Positions 25,514-34,011 of a DNA stretch of 40,123 nt are shown here, piece after piece. Origin of the DNA: Planctomycetaceae bacterium (GTDB taxonomy: Bacteria > Planctomycetota > Planctomycetia > Planctomycetales > Planctomycetaceae). Under the pieces are notes generated by a model. That model did no database searches and was not told where the DNA came from. It was given only the letters and a program-made list of their open reading frames with translations. Location of the stretch: NCBI GenBank assembly GCA_041398785.1, contig JAWKUA010000038.1, positions 1 through 40,123 of the forward strand, written 5' to 3'. The position numbers and the translations under genes are program-made. Positions within the stretch are counted from its first letter, which is position 1; the number at the start of each line of letters is the position of its first letter.

Positions 25514-27910
25514 TTGGCTCGCAGGAAGTCTTCGTCGAATAACAATGGTCAGAACCTGTTCTCTCAAGTCGACGCACTGGAGGAAGCCGGCAACGTTGAG
25601 TTTGTGCCGATCAGCATCGAAACGCGCCGGCGATATCTGAACTACGCGCTGTCAGTCATTACATCGCGCGCCCTGCCGGATGTCCGTGACGGCCTGAAGC
25701 CCGTTCAGCGGCGAATCCTGTACGTGATGTTCGACCGGCTGCGGCTGACCGCCGACGCGAAGACTCGCAAATGCGCGAAGATCTGCGGCGATACGACCGG
25801 TTCGTTTCATCCTCACGGAACGATCGCCGTCTATGAAACGCTGGTCCGCATGGCGCAGGACTTTTCGCTGCGGTATCCGCTGGTGATCGGGCAGGGAAAC
25901 TTCGGTTCCATCATGGGTCTGCGTCCCGCCGCTGACCGCTATACCGAAGCGAAACTGTCGGCGCTGTCGGAGCAGCTCATGAACGAGCTGCGGTACCGAA
26001 CCGTTGACATGCGGCCGACGTACGATGCGGCCGACATGGAACCGTCTGTGCTGCCGGCTCGGTTTCCGGCGCTGCTGGTTAACGGGTCGCAGGGGATTGC
26101 TGTCGGCATGGCGACAAGCATTCCGCCGCACAATCTGGTGGAAGTGACCAGAGCCTGCGTGCAGCTGATCGACAAGCCGGATTCCACCGTTGCTCAGTTG
26201 ATGAAATACGTCAAGGGGCCCGATTTTCCGCTGGGAGCAAGAATCGTCACGGACCGCGCCGAACTGAAGAGTGCTTACGAAACCGGGCGCGGCTCCATCA
26301 AGTCGCGCGGTGAATGGCGGTTCGACACCGAAGGCCGCAGGGAAATCAAGACGCGGCTGATTGTGTATTCCGTGCCCTACGGAGTTTCGACCGGACCGCT
26401 GATTACCGAAATCGGTGAACTGATCGAAGGCCGCAGAATTCCGCAACTGCTGAGCGTCAACGACGAAACCAACGAAGAAAACGGACTGCGGATCGTCCTG
26501 GAGATCAAGGCGGGAGCCGATCCCGAAGCAGTCGTGGCCTATCTGTATAAGCACACGTCGCTGGAAAGCAACTTCGGCTACAACGCGACTGCCCTGGTTC
26601 CCGATGAACACGGAACTCTGGTGCCGCGCGTACTGAGCCTGAAGGACCTGCTGCAGCACTTTCTGGATTTCCGTTTTGAAACGGTGCGGCGGCGACTGGA
26701 ATTTCAGTTGGAACAGCTCCGCAAGCGCATTCACATTCTGGAAGGCTTTGCGATTATCTTCGACGGCCTGGACCTGGCTCTGAAGATCATTCGCGCCAGC
26801 AGCGGCAAGAAGGACGCCGCCGAAAAACTGATGGCGAAGTTTCCGCTGGACGAGTTGCAGACCGACGCCGTGCTGGAACTGGCGCTGTATAAAATTTCAC
26901 AACTGGAAATTGACCACATTCGCCAGGAACTCGCCGACAAGCGCGCCGAAGCCGCGCGAATCGAAAAGCTGCTGAAGTCGAAAGCCGGAATGTGGAAACT
27001 GGTTCGGTCGGAACTGGAGGAAGTCGCCGCTCAGTTCGGTGACAAGCGCCGCAGTGAGTTCGGGTCGTCGGAGGAAATTGTCGAGTTCGATCCGCAGGCA
27101 TACATCGTTCGGGAAAACACGAATGTCGTCGTCACCGCGGACGGCTGGGTGAAGCGGGTGAACCAACTGGCCAGTGTCGCCAAGACTCGCGTGCGTGAAG
27201 GCGACAGTGTCCTGGCGGTGATTCCCGGCAGCACGCTCGACAACGCCGTATTCTTCAGTTCTGACGGAGTCGCCTTTACGGTACCGATCGATCAGATCCC
27301 GGTCTCATCGGGTTATGGCGAACCGCTGGCGAAGCACGCCCGCTTTGCCGACGGAGCCTCCGTAGTTTCTGCGCTGACCACGGATCCCCGGTTTGTGGAA
27401 GCCGTCCCGGACGATTCGACGGAGTGGGGTCCGCTGCTGCTGATCGCGACGAAACAGGGCCAGGTGATGACGCTGCCGTTCCACGGATTCCGCACGCCGT
27501 CCACCAGAAGCGGCCGGAAGTACTGCAGACTTCGAAAAGGTGACGAAGTTGTTTACTGCCAGTTGATCACCGACGCGGAGACTGTGTTCTTTGCCTCCGC
27601 GAACGCTCGCGTGCTGCACTTTTCTCTGGACGACGTTCCGATGCTGACCAACGCCGGCAAGGGCGTGCGGGGCATCAAGCTGGCACCGGACGACCGGCTG
27701 CTGGGCGTCGTCCAGATGGCTCGGCCCAGCGACTGCCTGCGAGCCGTCAACAGCAACGACAAGGAACTCGTCTTCGGCCAGCAGAAATACCAGGTGACAT
27801 CCCGCGGCGGCCGCGGCGTGCTGACCAGCAAACGCACAACATTCACCAGAATCCTGCAAGCGGAAATCGAACTGGTCGACTGGGCAACCATGGAAGAGGC
27901 CTCCGAATGA
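25514..27910 (+). CDS. type IIA topoisomerase subunit A (ParC/GyrA)
   Basis: This is the DNA cleavage subunit of gyrase or topoisomerase IV, which passes one duplex through another to control supercoiling or decatenation. Of 798 residues, the breakage-reunion domain runs to about 480: LPDVRDGLKPVQRRILY, TTGSFHPHGTIAVYETLVRM, GQGNFGSIMGLRPAADRYTE with catalytic Tyr143, NGSQGIAVGMATSIPPHN and the coiled tower with YKISQLEIDHI. The C-terminal beta-propeller follows from about 530, without a clear GyrA box. The usual acidic GDxxA loop before Tyr143 is MGLRPAA here. The start is TTG at 25514 with GAAGGA nine bases upstream. The B subunit is not in the window. Confidence 0.93.
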   Translation: MARRKSSSNNNGQNLFSQVDALEEAGNVEFVPISIETRRRYLNYALSVITSRALPDVRDGLKPVQRRILYVMFDRLRLTADAKTRKCAKICGDTTGSFHPHGTIAVYETLVRMAQDFSLRYPLVIGQGNFGSIMGLRPAADRYTEAKLSALSEQLMNELRYRTVDMRPTYDAADMEPSVLPARFPALLVNGSQGIAVGMATSIPPHNLVEVTRACVQLIDKPDSTVAQLMKYVKGPDFPLGARIVTDRAELKSAYETGRGSIKSRGEWRFDTEGRREIKTRLIVYSVPYGVSTGPLITEIGELIEGRRIPQLLSVNDETNEENGLRIVLEIKAGADPEAVVAYLYKHTSLESNFGYNATALVPDEHGTLVPRVLSLKDLLQHFLDFRFETVRRRLEFQLEQLRKRIHILEGFAIIFDGLDLALKIIRASSGKKDAAEKLMAKFPLDELQTDAVLELALYKISQLEIDHIRQELADKRAEAARIEKLLKSKAGMWKLVRSELEEVAAQFGDKRRSEFGSSEEIVEFDPQAYIVRENTNVVVTADGWVKRVNQLASVAKTRVREGDSVLAVIPGSTLDNAVFFSSDGVAFTVPIDQIPVSSGYGEPLAKHARFADGASVVSALTTDPRFVEAVPDDSTEWGPLLLIATKQGQVMTLPFHGFRTPSTRSGRKYCRLRKGDEVVYCQLITDAETVFFASANARVLHFSLDDVPMLTNAGKGVRGIKLAPDDRLLGVVQMARPSDCLRAVNSNDKELVFGQQKYQVTSRGGRGVLTSKRTTFTRILQAEIELVDWATMEEASE

Positions 27911-28022
27911 CGGACGCTGGTCGGCTCCGCTGGCGATTTCAGCAACGTTTGTTAGAACACGTGTCTCGCGCCGGTTCTGGCTCCTTATTTGGCGCGCAGC
28001 AGCTCAATTCACGGAGGAAGGC

Positions 28023-30650
28023 ATGTCGAGAAAGCACGTCCGGAACAAACAACAGGGCGCTCCCGATTCAGCGCGAGTGCAGCGGCTTCTGGAAAAAGGC
28101 GACGTCAAAGAGGCCGTCAAGGAAGCGAAACGCTGCTTTCGGCTGGAATCCGGCGACCGCAACCGTGCGATTCTGCAGGAGGCGTATCTGTGCCGTGCTG
28201 AGCAGTTGCACCGGCTGAAACAGAATTCAGAAGCCAAATCCGTGCTGGCGGAAATGGCCCGGCTAAAGCCCCCCGCGCCGGGGCTGGCGGATCGGCTGAA
28301 CCGACTGGAGGTGCTGATTGGTCAGCGTGACGGCTCCGCAAGCGCAACTTTCACCAGGGATCCGAAGCTGCTGATCGAAATGGTTGACAAGGCCATCCTG
28401 GACGAACGCAGCATCATTCCGGATCACGGCGACATCCGGGCTCAGGTCATCGCGGTCCGGGAGGCTCTGGTCGCCGTTGAACGCGGTGAAGACGATGCCG
28501 CGGCGGAGCTGCTGACCGAGATCCCGCGCGCATCGCCATTGGCCGACTGGCGCCTGTTTGTGCGCGGCCTGTCCGCGTTCTATCAGAAAGACGACGAACG
28601 CATCGCGAAGAACTGGGACCGGCTGGACGAAACTCGCCCGGCCCGCCGTGTCGCGGGGACGCTGCGAGCCGCCGTCGCCGATGCGTCATCCTCCACTGAA
28701 CGTGGCGCTGAGGCGCGGCTGGATGATGCTGGTCTGGCCGATCGCCTGAGCCGCCTGCGGAGGCACCTGCGGACCGATAGCGTGGATTCTCTTCTGAAGG
28801 ACCTGCTTTCGGCCTGGCAGCGGGAAAAGTGGGCCGTCTTTGCCGCTCGCATGAAATCACTGGTTCGGCGGTGCGGCGAGGAACAGAAACAACTGCCGCG
28901 GCAGATCGCGGATATGGTCTGGAAGAAAGCCGTGCGGGAATACAAACCGCGGCTGCTTTACGACCTGGCGACGTGTGGGATCGCACCGGAAATTGACCCC
29001 AACTGGACGCGCGCGAAGGTGATGCTTACCGAACACCCGCAATGCATGGACGGCCTCGAAACTGTCGAAAAGTGCTGGCTGGCCTATGTCGACGACATTG
29101 ACAAGGGAGCGTTTTTTAGTGAGCAGGACCGTCGGGTCGCAAAGGGGCTGATTTTTCTGCGGCTGGCCCGCCTGATGTCGGATGCCGCCGAAGAGCGGCA
29201 GCGAGCCTCTTCAAGTGCCGCCTTCTTCTTCGACGAAGACGGGGATTCGGAGGAGTCAACCTTCTTGAGCCAACGCGCGGAGTATTTCTATGCGCGCAGC
29301 ATCGAAGCCTTTCCGCAGCTTTCGGAATCCTGTCTGGAGCTCGCGGCGCGGCACGTGGCGAACGACAAACTGGACAAGGCCGCGACCGTCATTGGAAAAC
29401 TGGCGAAAGCGGATCCGAATTCCTTTGAGGCGGCGATCTGGCTGGCGAACTTTTACATTTCGAAGGACGACGCGGATTCCGCCGCGCCGTACGTGGAGAA
29501 CGCTCGCCGCCTGCGACCCCGTGATCCGCAATGTGCCGTGCTCGATTGGAATCGAAAAATCACAAAAGTCCGCGTCTCGGCCATCAAGCGGAAGTTTGAT
29601 GATGCCCACCAGACGCTTGACGAAGCTGCAGCCTCCGCGCCGGCCGGTATCGAATCGGACACAATCGACCTGCTGCGCGCAGGGATCTGGTTCAAGGCGA
29701 AAAATGCGGAAGAGGGCCACGCCATCGTGGACAGGGTCGTCTCGCAGGTTGAAGACCCGACGGCCATCTGGATGAACATGAGTGCCATCTGCGGCCGGAT
29801 GCGCGTTGCGCGGGAATTCAAGAGAATCTTTGATGACCGGTTCAAGGAGGCCATTGCTGTGCCGCTGACCAGTGAAGCGGCCGGACGAATGTCGCAACAG
29901 CTTTGTTCGTATCGCGCCACGAACGCGAATTACACCGGCAGGGCAACTCACGAACGGCTGCTCATCCGTGCGCTGTATTCCGGAAACGACGTCGAATGGC
30001 GAGACAAAGACCTCAGGAGCGTGTGCGCGTTTATCAACGAGATTCCTCGCCTGCGCTGGCGACGGAGGGGTTTTTACGAGCTTGGCCTGGATCTGTTCCC
30101 TGCAACTCCGCACTACCCGTATTGGCTGGCGATGGAAGACTTCAACTGCCGCTTCCTCATGAACCAGCCGTCCGAACTTCTGGAGCTGTTGACGAACGCC
30201 ATCGAACTTCACAGACGGGGCGGACCGCCGCTGTCAGAATCACAGCTCGAAGAAGCTCGCGCGGCGATATCGGAACTGAAGGAACGTCAGGAACGCTGGT
30301 CCGCCCGGACACCGTTTCGGTTCGATGACGATGACGACTTCGATGACGATGACGATGACGATGACTTCGACGACGAGTATGAGCCGTTCGAGGGCAGGGG
30401 CGACCCCGGCGGGTTGTCGCGTCCCCCATCTCCGTTCAGCAAACCTGACATCGACGAATTCATTGCTGCCGCCTCCAGTGACATGCCGCCGGATATTCAG
30501 CAGTCGTTTGAAGAACTCGGCGAAAAATTTGGCCTGCCTGCGGATGAAGTGCTTCGAGTGATTTCCGAAGCGATGCTTCAGGGGCACTCCCTGGTCACCG
30601 CGATGCGACGTCTGATGCAGACGAAGGAAGACCGGAAAGGAGATTCCTGA
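28023..30650 (+). CDS. large TPR-type protein with a poly-Asp tract
   Basis: This 875-residue soluble protein is built mainly of helical repeats with TPR character (for example VQRLLEKGDVKEAVKEAKRC at 19-38 and ARHVANDKLDKAATVIGKLA near 447). Residues about 767-790 are an almost pure Asp run encoded by GATGAC repeats (30322-30380). The C-terminal ~70 residues form a separate helical segment (DMPPDIQQSFEELGEKFGLP). No catalytic motif is seen. The ATG at 28023 has GGAGGAAGG upstream. Its stop overlaps the next start as TGATG, and the operon continues with J-like, GrpE-like and Hsp70 genes. A role as co-chaperone or client scaffold is a reasonable inference only. Confidence 0.85.
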   Translation: MSRKHVRNKQQGAPDSARVQRLLEKGDVKEAVKEAKRCFRLESGDRNRAILQEAYLCRAEQLHRLKQNSEAKSVLAEMARLKPPAPGLADRLNRLEVLIGQRDGSASATFTRDPKLLIEMVDKAILDERSIIPDHGDIRAQVIAVREALVAVERGEDDAAAELLTEIPRASPLADWRLFVRGLSAFYQKDDERIAKNWDRLDETRPARRVAGTLRAAVADASSSTERGAEARLDDAGLADRLSRLRRHLRTDSVDSLLKDLLSAWQREKWAVFAARMKSLVRRCGEEQKQLPRQIADMVWKKAVREYKPRLLYDLATCGIAPEIDPNWTRAKVMLTEHPQCMDGLETVEKCWLAYVDDIDKGAFFSEQDRRVAKGLIFLRLARLMSDAAEERQRASSSAAFFFDEDGDSEESTFLSQRAEYFYARSIEAFPQLSESCLELAARHVANDKLDKAATVIGKLAKADPNSFEAAIWLANFYISKDDADSAAPYVENARRLRPRDPQCAVLDWNRKITKVRVSAIKRKFDDAHQTLDEAAASAPAGIESDTIDLLRAGIWFKAKNAEEGHAIVDRVVSQVEDPTAIWMNMSAICGRMRVAREFKRIFDDRFKEAIAVPLTSEAAGRMSQQLCSYRATNANYTGRATHERLLIRALYSGNDVEWRDKDLRSVCAFINEIPRLRWRRRGFYELGLDLFPATPHYPYWLAMEDFNCRFLMNQPSELLELLTNAIELHRRGGPPLSESQLEEARAAISELKERQERWSARTPFRFDDDDDFDDDDDDDDFDDEYEPFEGRGDPGGLSRPPSPFSKPDIDEFIAAASSDMPPDIQQSFEELGEKFGLPADEVLRVISEAMLQGHSLVTAMRRLMQTKEDRKGDS

Positions 30651-30940
30651 TGCTGGACCCATACACCGTACTTGACCTGAACAACGATGCCGACGACGCG
30701 CAGGTGCGTAGTCGCTACCTGCAACTGGTCCGGCAGTTTCCTCCGGAGAAGGACCCGCAGAAGTTCGCTGAGATCCGATCGGCCTACGACGCATTGCGTG
30801 ATCCGCTGCAGCGACTGAAGGACCAGCTGTTCGGTGCTCGGGTGACTCGCACGCTGGATTCACTTTTGGAGGAACGGCGGCCCGATGTCCGGCGTCAGCG
30901 TCTGCCAACCGGGCTGTTGTTGTCGCTGGGACAGGACTGA
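30650..30940 (+). CDS. degenerate J-domain protein without HPD
   Basis: This 96-residue protein has a J-domain outline: PYTVLDLNNDADDAQVRSRY forms helices I and II, and KFAEIRSAYDALRDPLQRL forms helix III. The loop between them reads RQFPPEKDPQ, so the HPD tripeptide needed to stimulate Hsp70 ATPase is replaced by FPP. It could bind Hsp70 without stimulating it, or act as a regulator. The start overlaps the TPR stop by one base (TGATG) and the stop overlaps the GrpE-like start in the same way. No zinc-finger or substrate-binding domain is present. Confidence 0.85.
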   Translation: MLDPYTVLDLNNDADDAQVRSRYLQLVRQFPPEKDPQKFAEIRSAYDALRDPLQRLKDQLFGARVTRTLDSLLEERRPDVRRQRLPTGLLLSLGQD

Positions 30941-31884
30941 TGCCGACCTGGACGGAAACTGAGGAAACGCTGCGGGCGTTTCGCGAATGGCTGAACCACA
31001 CGGCCGACGAAATTGCTGCGCTGCCCGATCCGCGGGATGCCGCCGATGAGGATCTTCGCGGATTTACCGCCGCGAACTCAACGCAGCCTTCGGAAGCTCC
31101 CGAAGCCGGGTTGCTGCAACTGGTCGAAGCGTTCACCGCCATGCGGCACGAACTGAAGCTGCAGACCAAAAGCACCCGCGGACTGGAAACCACCGTTGAA
31201 CACGCTCTGGAAGGTCTCAATTCAGCCAGCCGCACGTTTCAGTCCGTTCAGGCACAGGAACGCGATGCCGCGCGGCGCGCCGCCAAACCGCTGATCGAAG
31301 CGCTGGCCGGACTGGACGAAGGTCTGCAGCGTGCCAGCCTGGCCTTTGATGCAGCGCGACATCGACTGCTGGATGCCGCTCCCGAACAGATCCGCAATTC
31401 CCTGGCCCGGGAATTCAGCCGGCTGCCGTGGTGGCGCCGGCTGCTCGTCAGGAAATGGCACGCCGTGATTGCCGACCTTGCCGTCAAAGAGATGCGGCAG
31501 TCCTTGCACGAAAACGTGAACGCGATTGTTCAGGGCTTTGATCTGCTTCGATCCAGGCTGTCAAAATCGCTGGCCGAACTTCAGATCACGCGAATCGATC
31601 AGCCCGGCGGCAGGGTCGATCCAAACCTGATGACCGTTGTCGAACTGGTGACAGATCCGGCACTTGAACCGGAAACCGTCGTCCGGATTCTGCGACCGGG
31701 CTACGTCGCCGGTGACCAGGTCATCCGTTTCGCGGAAGTGAAGGCTGTCGCCAGCCGCCAGCGGGCTCCGGATGTGCCGGAGCAGGTCCGCGACGGCGAT
31801 TTCGACACACCGGTGGAATCTTCACCCACGGATTCCTCACCGGCGGACGCGCATTCGCCGGATACGGCTCCGTCAGACTCATAG
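30940..31884 (+). CDS. GrpE-like nucleotide exchange factor
   Basis: The 314-residue protein has a long helical middle (about 60-225, including TTVEHALEGLNSASRTFQSV) followed by the GrpE head-domain signature near 228-270: QPGGRVDPNLMTVVELVTDP, LEPETVVRILRPGYVAGDQV and IRFAEVKAV. The GrpE head contacts the Hsp70 ATPase domain and releases ADP. Normal GrpE is about 190-200 residues; the extra length is in an N-terminal extension and an acidic Ser/Asp/Pro-rich tail (280-314). LPWWRRLLVRKWH in the middle is unusual and could touch a membrane. It lies 39 bases upstream of the Hsp70 gene. Confidence 0.85.
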   Translation: MPTWTETEETLRAFREWLNHTADEIAALPDPRDAADEDLRGFTAANSTQPSEAPEAGLLQLVEAFTAMRHELKLQTKSTRGLETTVEHALEGLNSASRTFQSVQAQERDAARRAAKPLIEALAGLDEGLQRASLAFDAARHRLLDAAPEQIRNSLAREFSRLPWWRRLLVRKWHAVIADLAVKEMRQSLHENVNAIVQGFDLLRSRLSKSLAELQITRIDQPGGRVDPNLMTVVELVTDPALEPETVVRILRPGYVAGDQVIRFAEVKAVASRQRAPDVPEQVRDGDFDTPVESSPTDSSPADAHSPDTAPSDS

Positions 31885-31923
31885 GTTTTCCAATTCCTGT
31901 TCTCCCAACTGAAAGGACGCACC

Positions 31924-33690
31924 ATGGAAACGATCGTCGGTATTGACCTTGGAACGACAAACAGCGCGATTGCCATCATTCAGGACGGCAGACCGGTTGT
32001 GCTTCGCGATTCGGGCAATCTGGCGACGATTCCGTCCGTCGTCGGCTTCGGCAGCGACGGTCAATTGCTCGTCGGTCAGTCTGCACGCAACCAGGCGCTG
32101 ATTGCTCCGGAACGCACCGTGAAGTCCATCAAGCGCCGGATGGGAAAGGAAGAAAAGGTCCGGGTGGCGGACAGGGATTATTCACCGCAGGAAATCTCCG
32201 CCATGATCCTGCGGACGCTGAAGGACCAGGCGGAATCGCGGCTGGGTCAGACGGTGTCGAAAGCCGTCATCACCGTTCCTGCTTACTTTAACGACAATCA
32301 GCGGACGGCGACCCGGGAAGCCGGCGAACTGGCCGGACTGGAAGTCGTCCGGATCATCAACGAACCCACCGCCGCGACGCTGACCTACGAGCCGCATTCA
32401 GAAAAAAACGAGCGTCTGCTGATTTACGACCTGGGCGGCGGTACGTTCGACGTCTCCATCGTGCAGATCGAACAGGGGGTGGTTGAGGTTCTGTCCAGCC
32501 ACGGCGATACGCATCTGGGCGGCGACGATTTCGACCAACTGCTGCTGGATCACATCTGCGACGGCTTCCAGTCGAAACACGGCATCGACCTGCGGACCAA
32601 CCCGGTCGCGAAGTCTCGTCTGCTGCAGGCTGCGGAAGCTGCCAAGATCAGGCTGTCCGATCAGGCATTCGTGACGGTCACGGAAGAATTCATCGCGGAA
32701 AAAGACGGTCAGCCGCTGCATCTGGAAATCGAACTGGGTCGTCGCGAGTACGAAGACATGATCGCGCCGCTGCTGAAGAAGACGATCGATTGCGTCGATG
32801 CCGCTCTGGAAGATGCCCGCCTGGCGGCCTCGGAGATCGATCGAGTCATCCTGGTGGGCGGCAGCAGCCGCACGCCGATGGTTCACCGCCTGCTGAAGGA
32901 ACAGCTTGATCACGATCCGCATTTGGAGATCGATCCTGATCTGTGCGTCGCGATGGGTGCTTCGGTGCAGGGAGCTCTCATTGCCGGTGTCGACGTGGGC
33001 ACGGTTCTGGTCGACATCACGCCGCACACACTTGGCATCCGCTGTCTGGGCGAACTTCGCGGCCGGTGGACCGATCGGATGTTCTCGGCGGTGATTCCTC
33101 GCAATACCGCCCTGCCCGCCACACGATCAGAAGTCTATTACACCTGTACTGAAGGTCAGAAATCGGTGATCATTACCGTGCTGCAGGGAGAACACGAAGA
33201 CGTGACTTTCAACGAATCGATCGGTGAATTCTCCCTCGAAGGACTTCGGGAAGATGCTGCGGAAAACAGTGAAATTCTTGTCCGCTTTGATCTGAATCTG
33301 GACGGAATCCTGACCGTAACCGCCATCGAACGCGAGACCGGGCTTGAAAAGCGGCTGATCGTGGATAACGCGATGAGCCGATTTCGCGGTTCCGATCGTG
33401 ATGGAGCGCGCACGAAACTGGCAGAGATTTTCGGTGACTTGTCAGCTCCGCAACCTTCAGCGGCACAAAGCGCCAAAGCCGCTGATTCTTCAGAAGCGGC
33501 GGACGACGAGGCCGATGCCCTGATCGCGAACGCTCGCCGACTTCTTTCTCAAGCCGCTCCGGAGGACGCCGACGAAATTCGCGAACTCATCAGTGGTATC
33601 CGTCAGGCGGCTGCCGCCGGCGACCAGGACTCGGTCAGCGATCTGACGATGCGGCTGGAAGACCTGTTGTTTTACGTTGAGGACGTATGA
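31924..33690 (+). CDS. Hsp70/DnaK-family chaperone
   Basis: An ATP-driven chaperone of 588 residues. The ATPase domain is complete: VGIDLGTTNSAIAI near 5, VPAYFNDNQRTATREAGELA, IINEPTAATL, IYDLGGGTFDVSIV near 166 and VILVGGSSRTPMVHRL near 310. The substrate-binding beta domain follows (VDITPHTLGIRCLGELRGRW, VIPRNTALPATRSEVY). DnaK is about 635 residues; the helical lid is shortened and the C-terminus ends in EDLLFYVEDV. Together with the operon this points to a specialised paralogue rather than the housekeeping DnaK. AAAGGA precedes the ATG. The stop overlaps the next start as ATGA. Confidence 0.95.
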   Translation: METIVGIDLGTTNSAIAIIQDGRPVVLRDSGNLATIPSVVGFGSDGQLLVGQSARNQALIAPERTVKSIKRRMGKEEKVRVADRDYSPQEISAMILRTLKDQAESRLGQTVSKAVITVPAYFNDNQRTATREAGELAGLEVVRIINEPTAATLTYEPHSEKNERLLIYDLGGGTFDVSIVQIEQGVVEVLSSHGDTHLGGDDFDQLLLDHICDGFQSKHGIDLRTNPVAKSRLLQAAEAAKIRLSDQAFVTVTEEFIAEKDGQPLHLEIELGRREYEDMIAPLLKKTIDCVDAALEDARLAASEIDRVILVGGSSRTPMVHRLLKEQLDHDPHLEIDPDLCVAMGASVQGALIAGVDVGTVLVDITPHTLGIRCLGELRGRWTDRMFSAVIPRNTALPATRSEVYYTCTEGQKSVIITVLQGEHEDVTFNESIGEFSLEGLREDAAENSEILVRFDLNLDGILTVTAIERETGLEKRLIVDNAMSRFRGSDRDGARTKLAEIFGDLSAPQPSAAQSAKAADSSEAADDEADALIANARRLLSQAAPEDADEIRELISGIRQAAAAGDQDSVSDLTMRLEDLLFYVEDV

Positions 33691-33998
33691 GCACAGTGTC
33701 GGCCGAACTTCAGTCACTGCGGTGTCCGACGTGCGGAGCCGAGCAGGCGGCATCCCCGGAGTGTCGGCGGTGCCGCTGCGATCTGACGCTGGTGCTGGCG
33801 ATTCGGCGGCAGGCTCAGCGCCTTCACGAAGATGCCCTTAGAAACCTGCGCGACGGCCTGTTCGACGCCGCGGTTCACTGCGCCGAACGGCGTCAGGCTG
33901 TCAGCCCGGATCGTACGTCTCGCCGATTGCTGGCCGTCAGCTATCTGGCGTCCGGCAACTTCGCCGCAGCGATGGCCGTCAGCCGCGGGGATTTTTGA
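33687..33998 (+). CDS. zinc-ribbon protein with a TPR-like helix pair
   Basis: This 103-residue protein begins with a Cys4 zinc ribbon: C13-x2-C16 (RCPTCG) and C26-x2-C29 (CRRC). A helical part follows (IRRQAQRLHEDALRNLRDGL, then FDAAVHCAERRQAVSPD) that looks like one and a half TPR repeats. It overlaps the Hsp70 stop by four bases (ATGA), so it is the last member of the operon. The function is unknown; binding of Hsp70 or its clients through the TPR is plausible. The frame ends at 33998, fourteen bases before the sirtuin start. Confidence 0.75.
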   Translation: MSTVSAELQSLRCPTCGAEQAASPECRRCRCDLTLVLAIRRQAQRLHEDALRNLRDGLFDAAVHCAERRQAVSPDRTSRRLLAVSYLASGNFAAAMAVSRGDF

Positions 33999-34011
33999 TG
34001 GTCCGAACGGG

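Noticed and set aside
29256..30212. Minus-strand frame opposite the TPR protein
   Set aside because: Shadow of a well-supported gene.
30240..31235. 331-codon minus-strand frame across the chaperone operon
   Set aside because: It spans three overlapping plus-strand genes and is Ser/Arg/Pro-rich, typical of a shadow frame.
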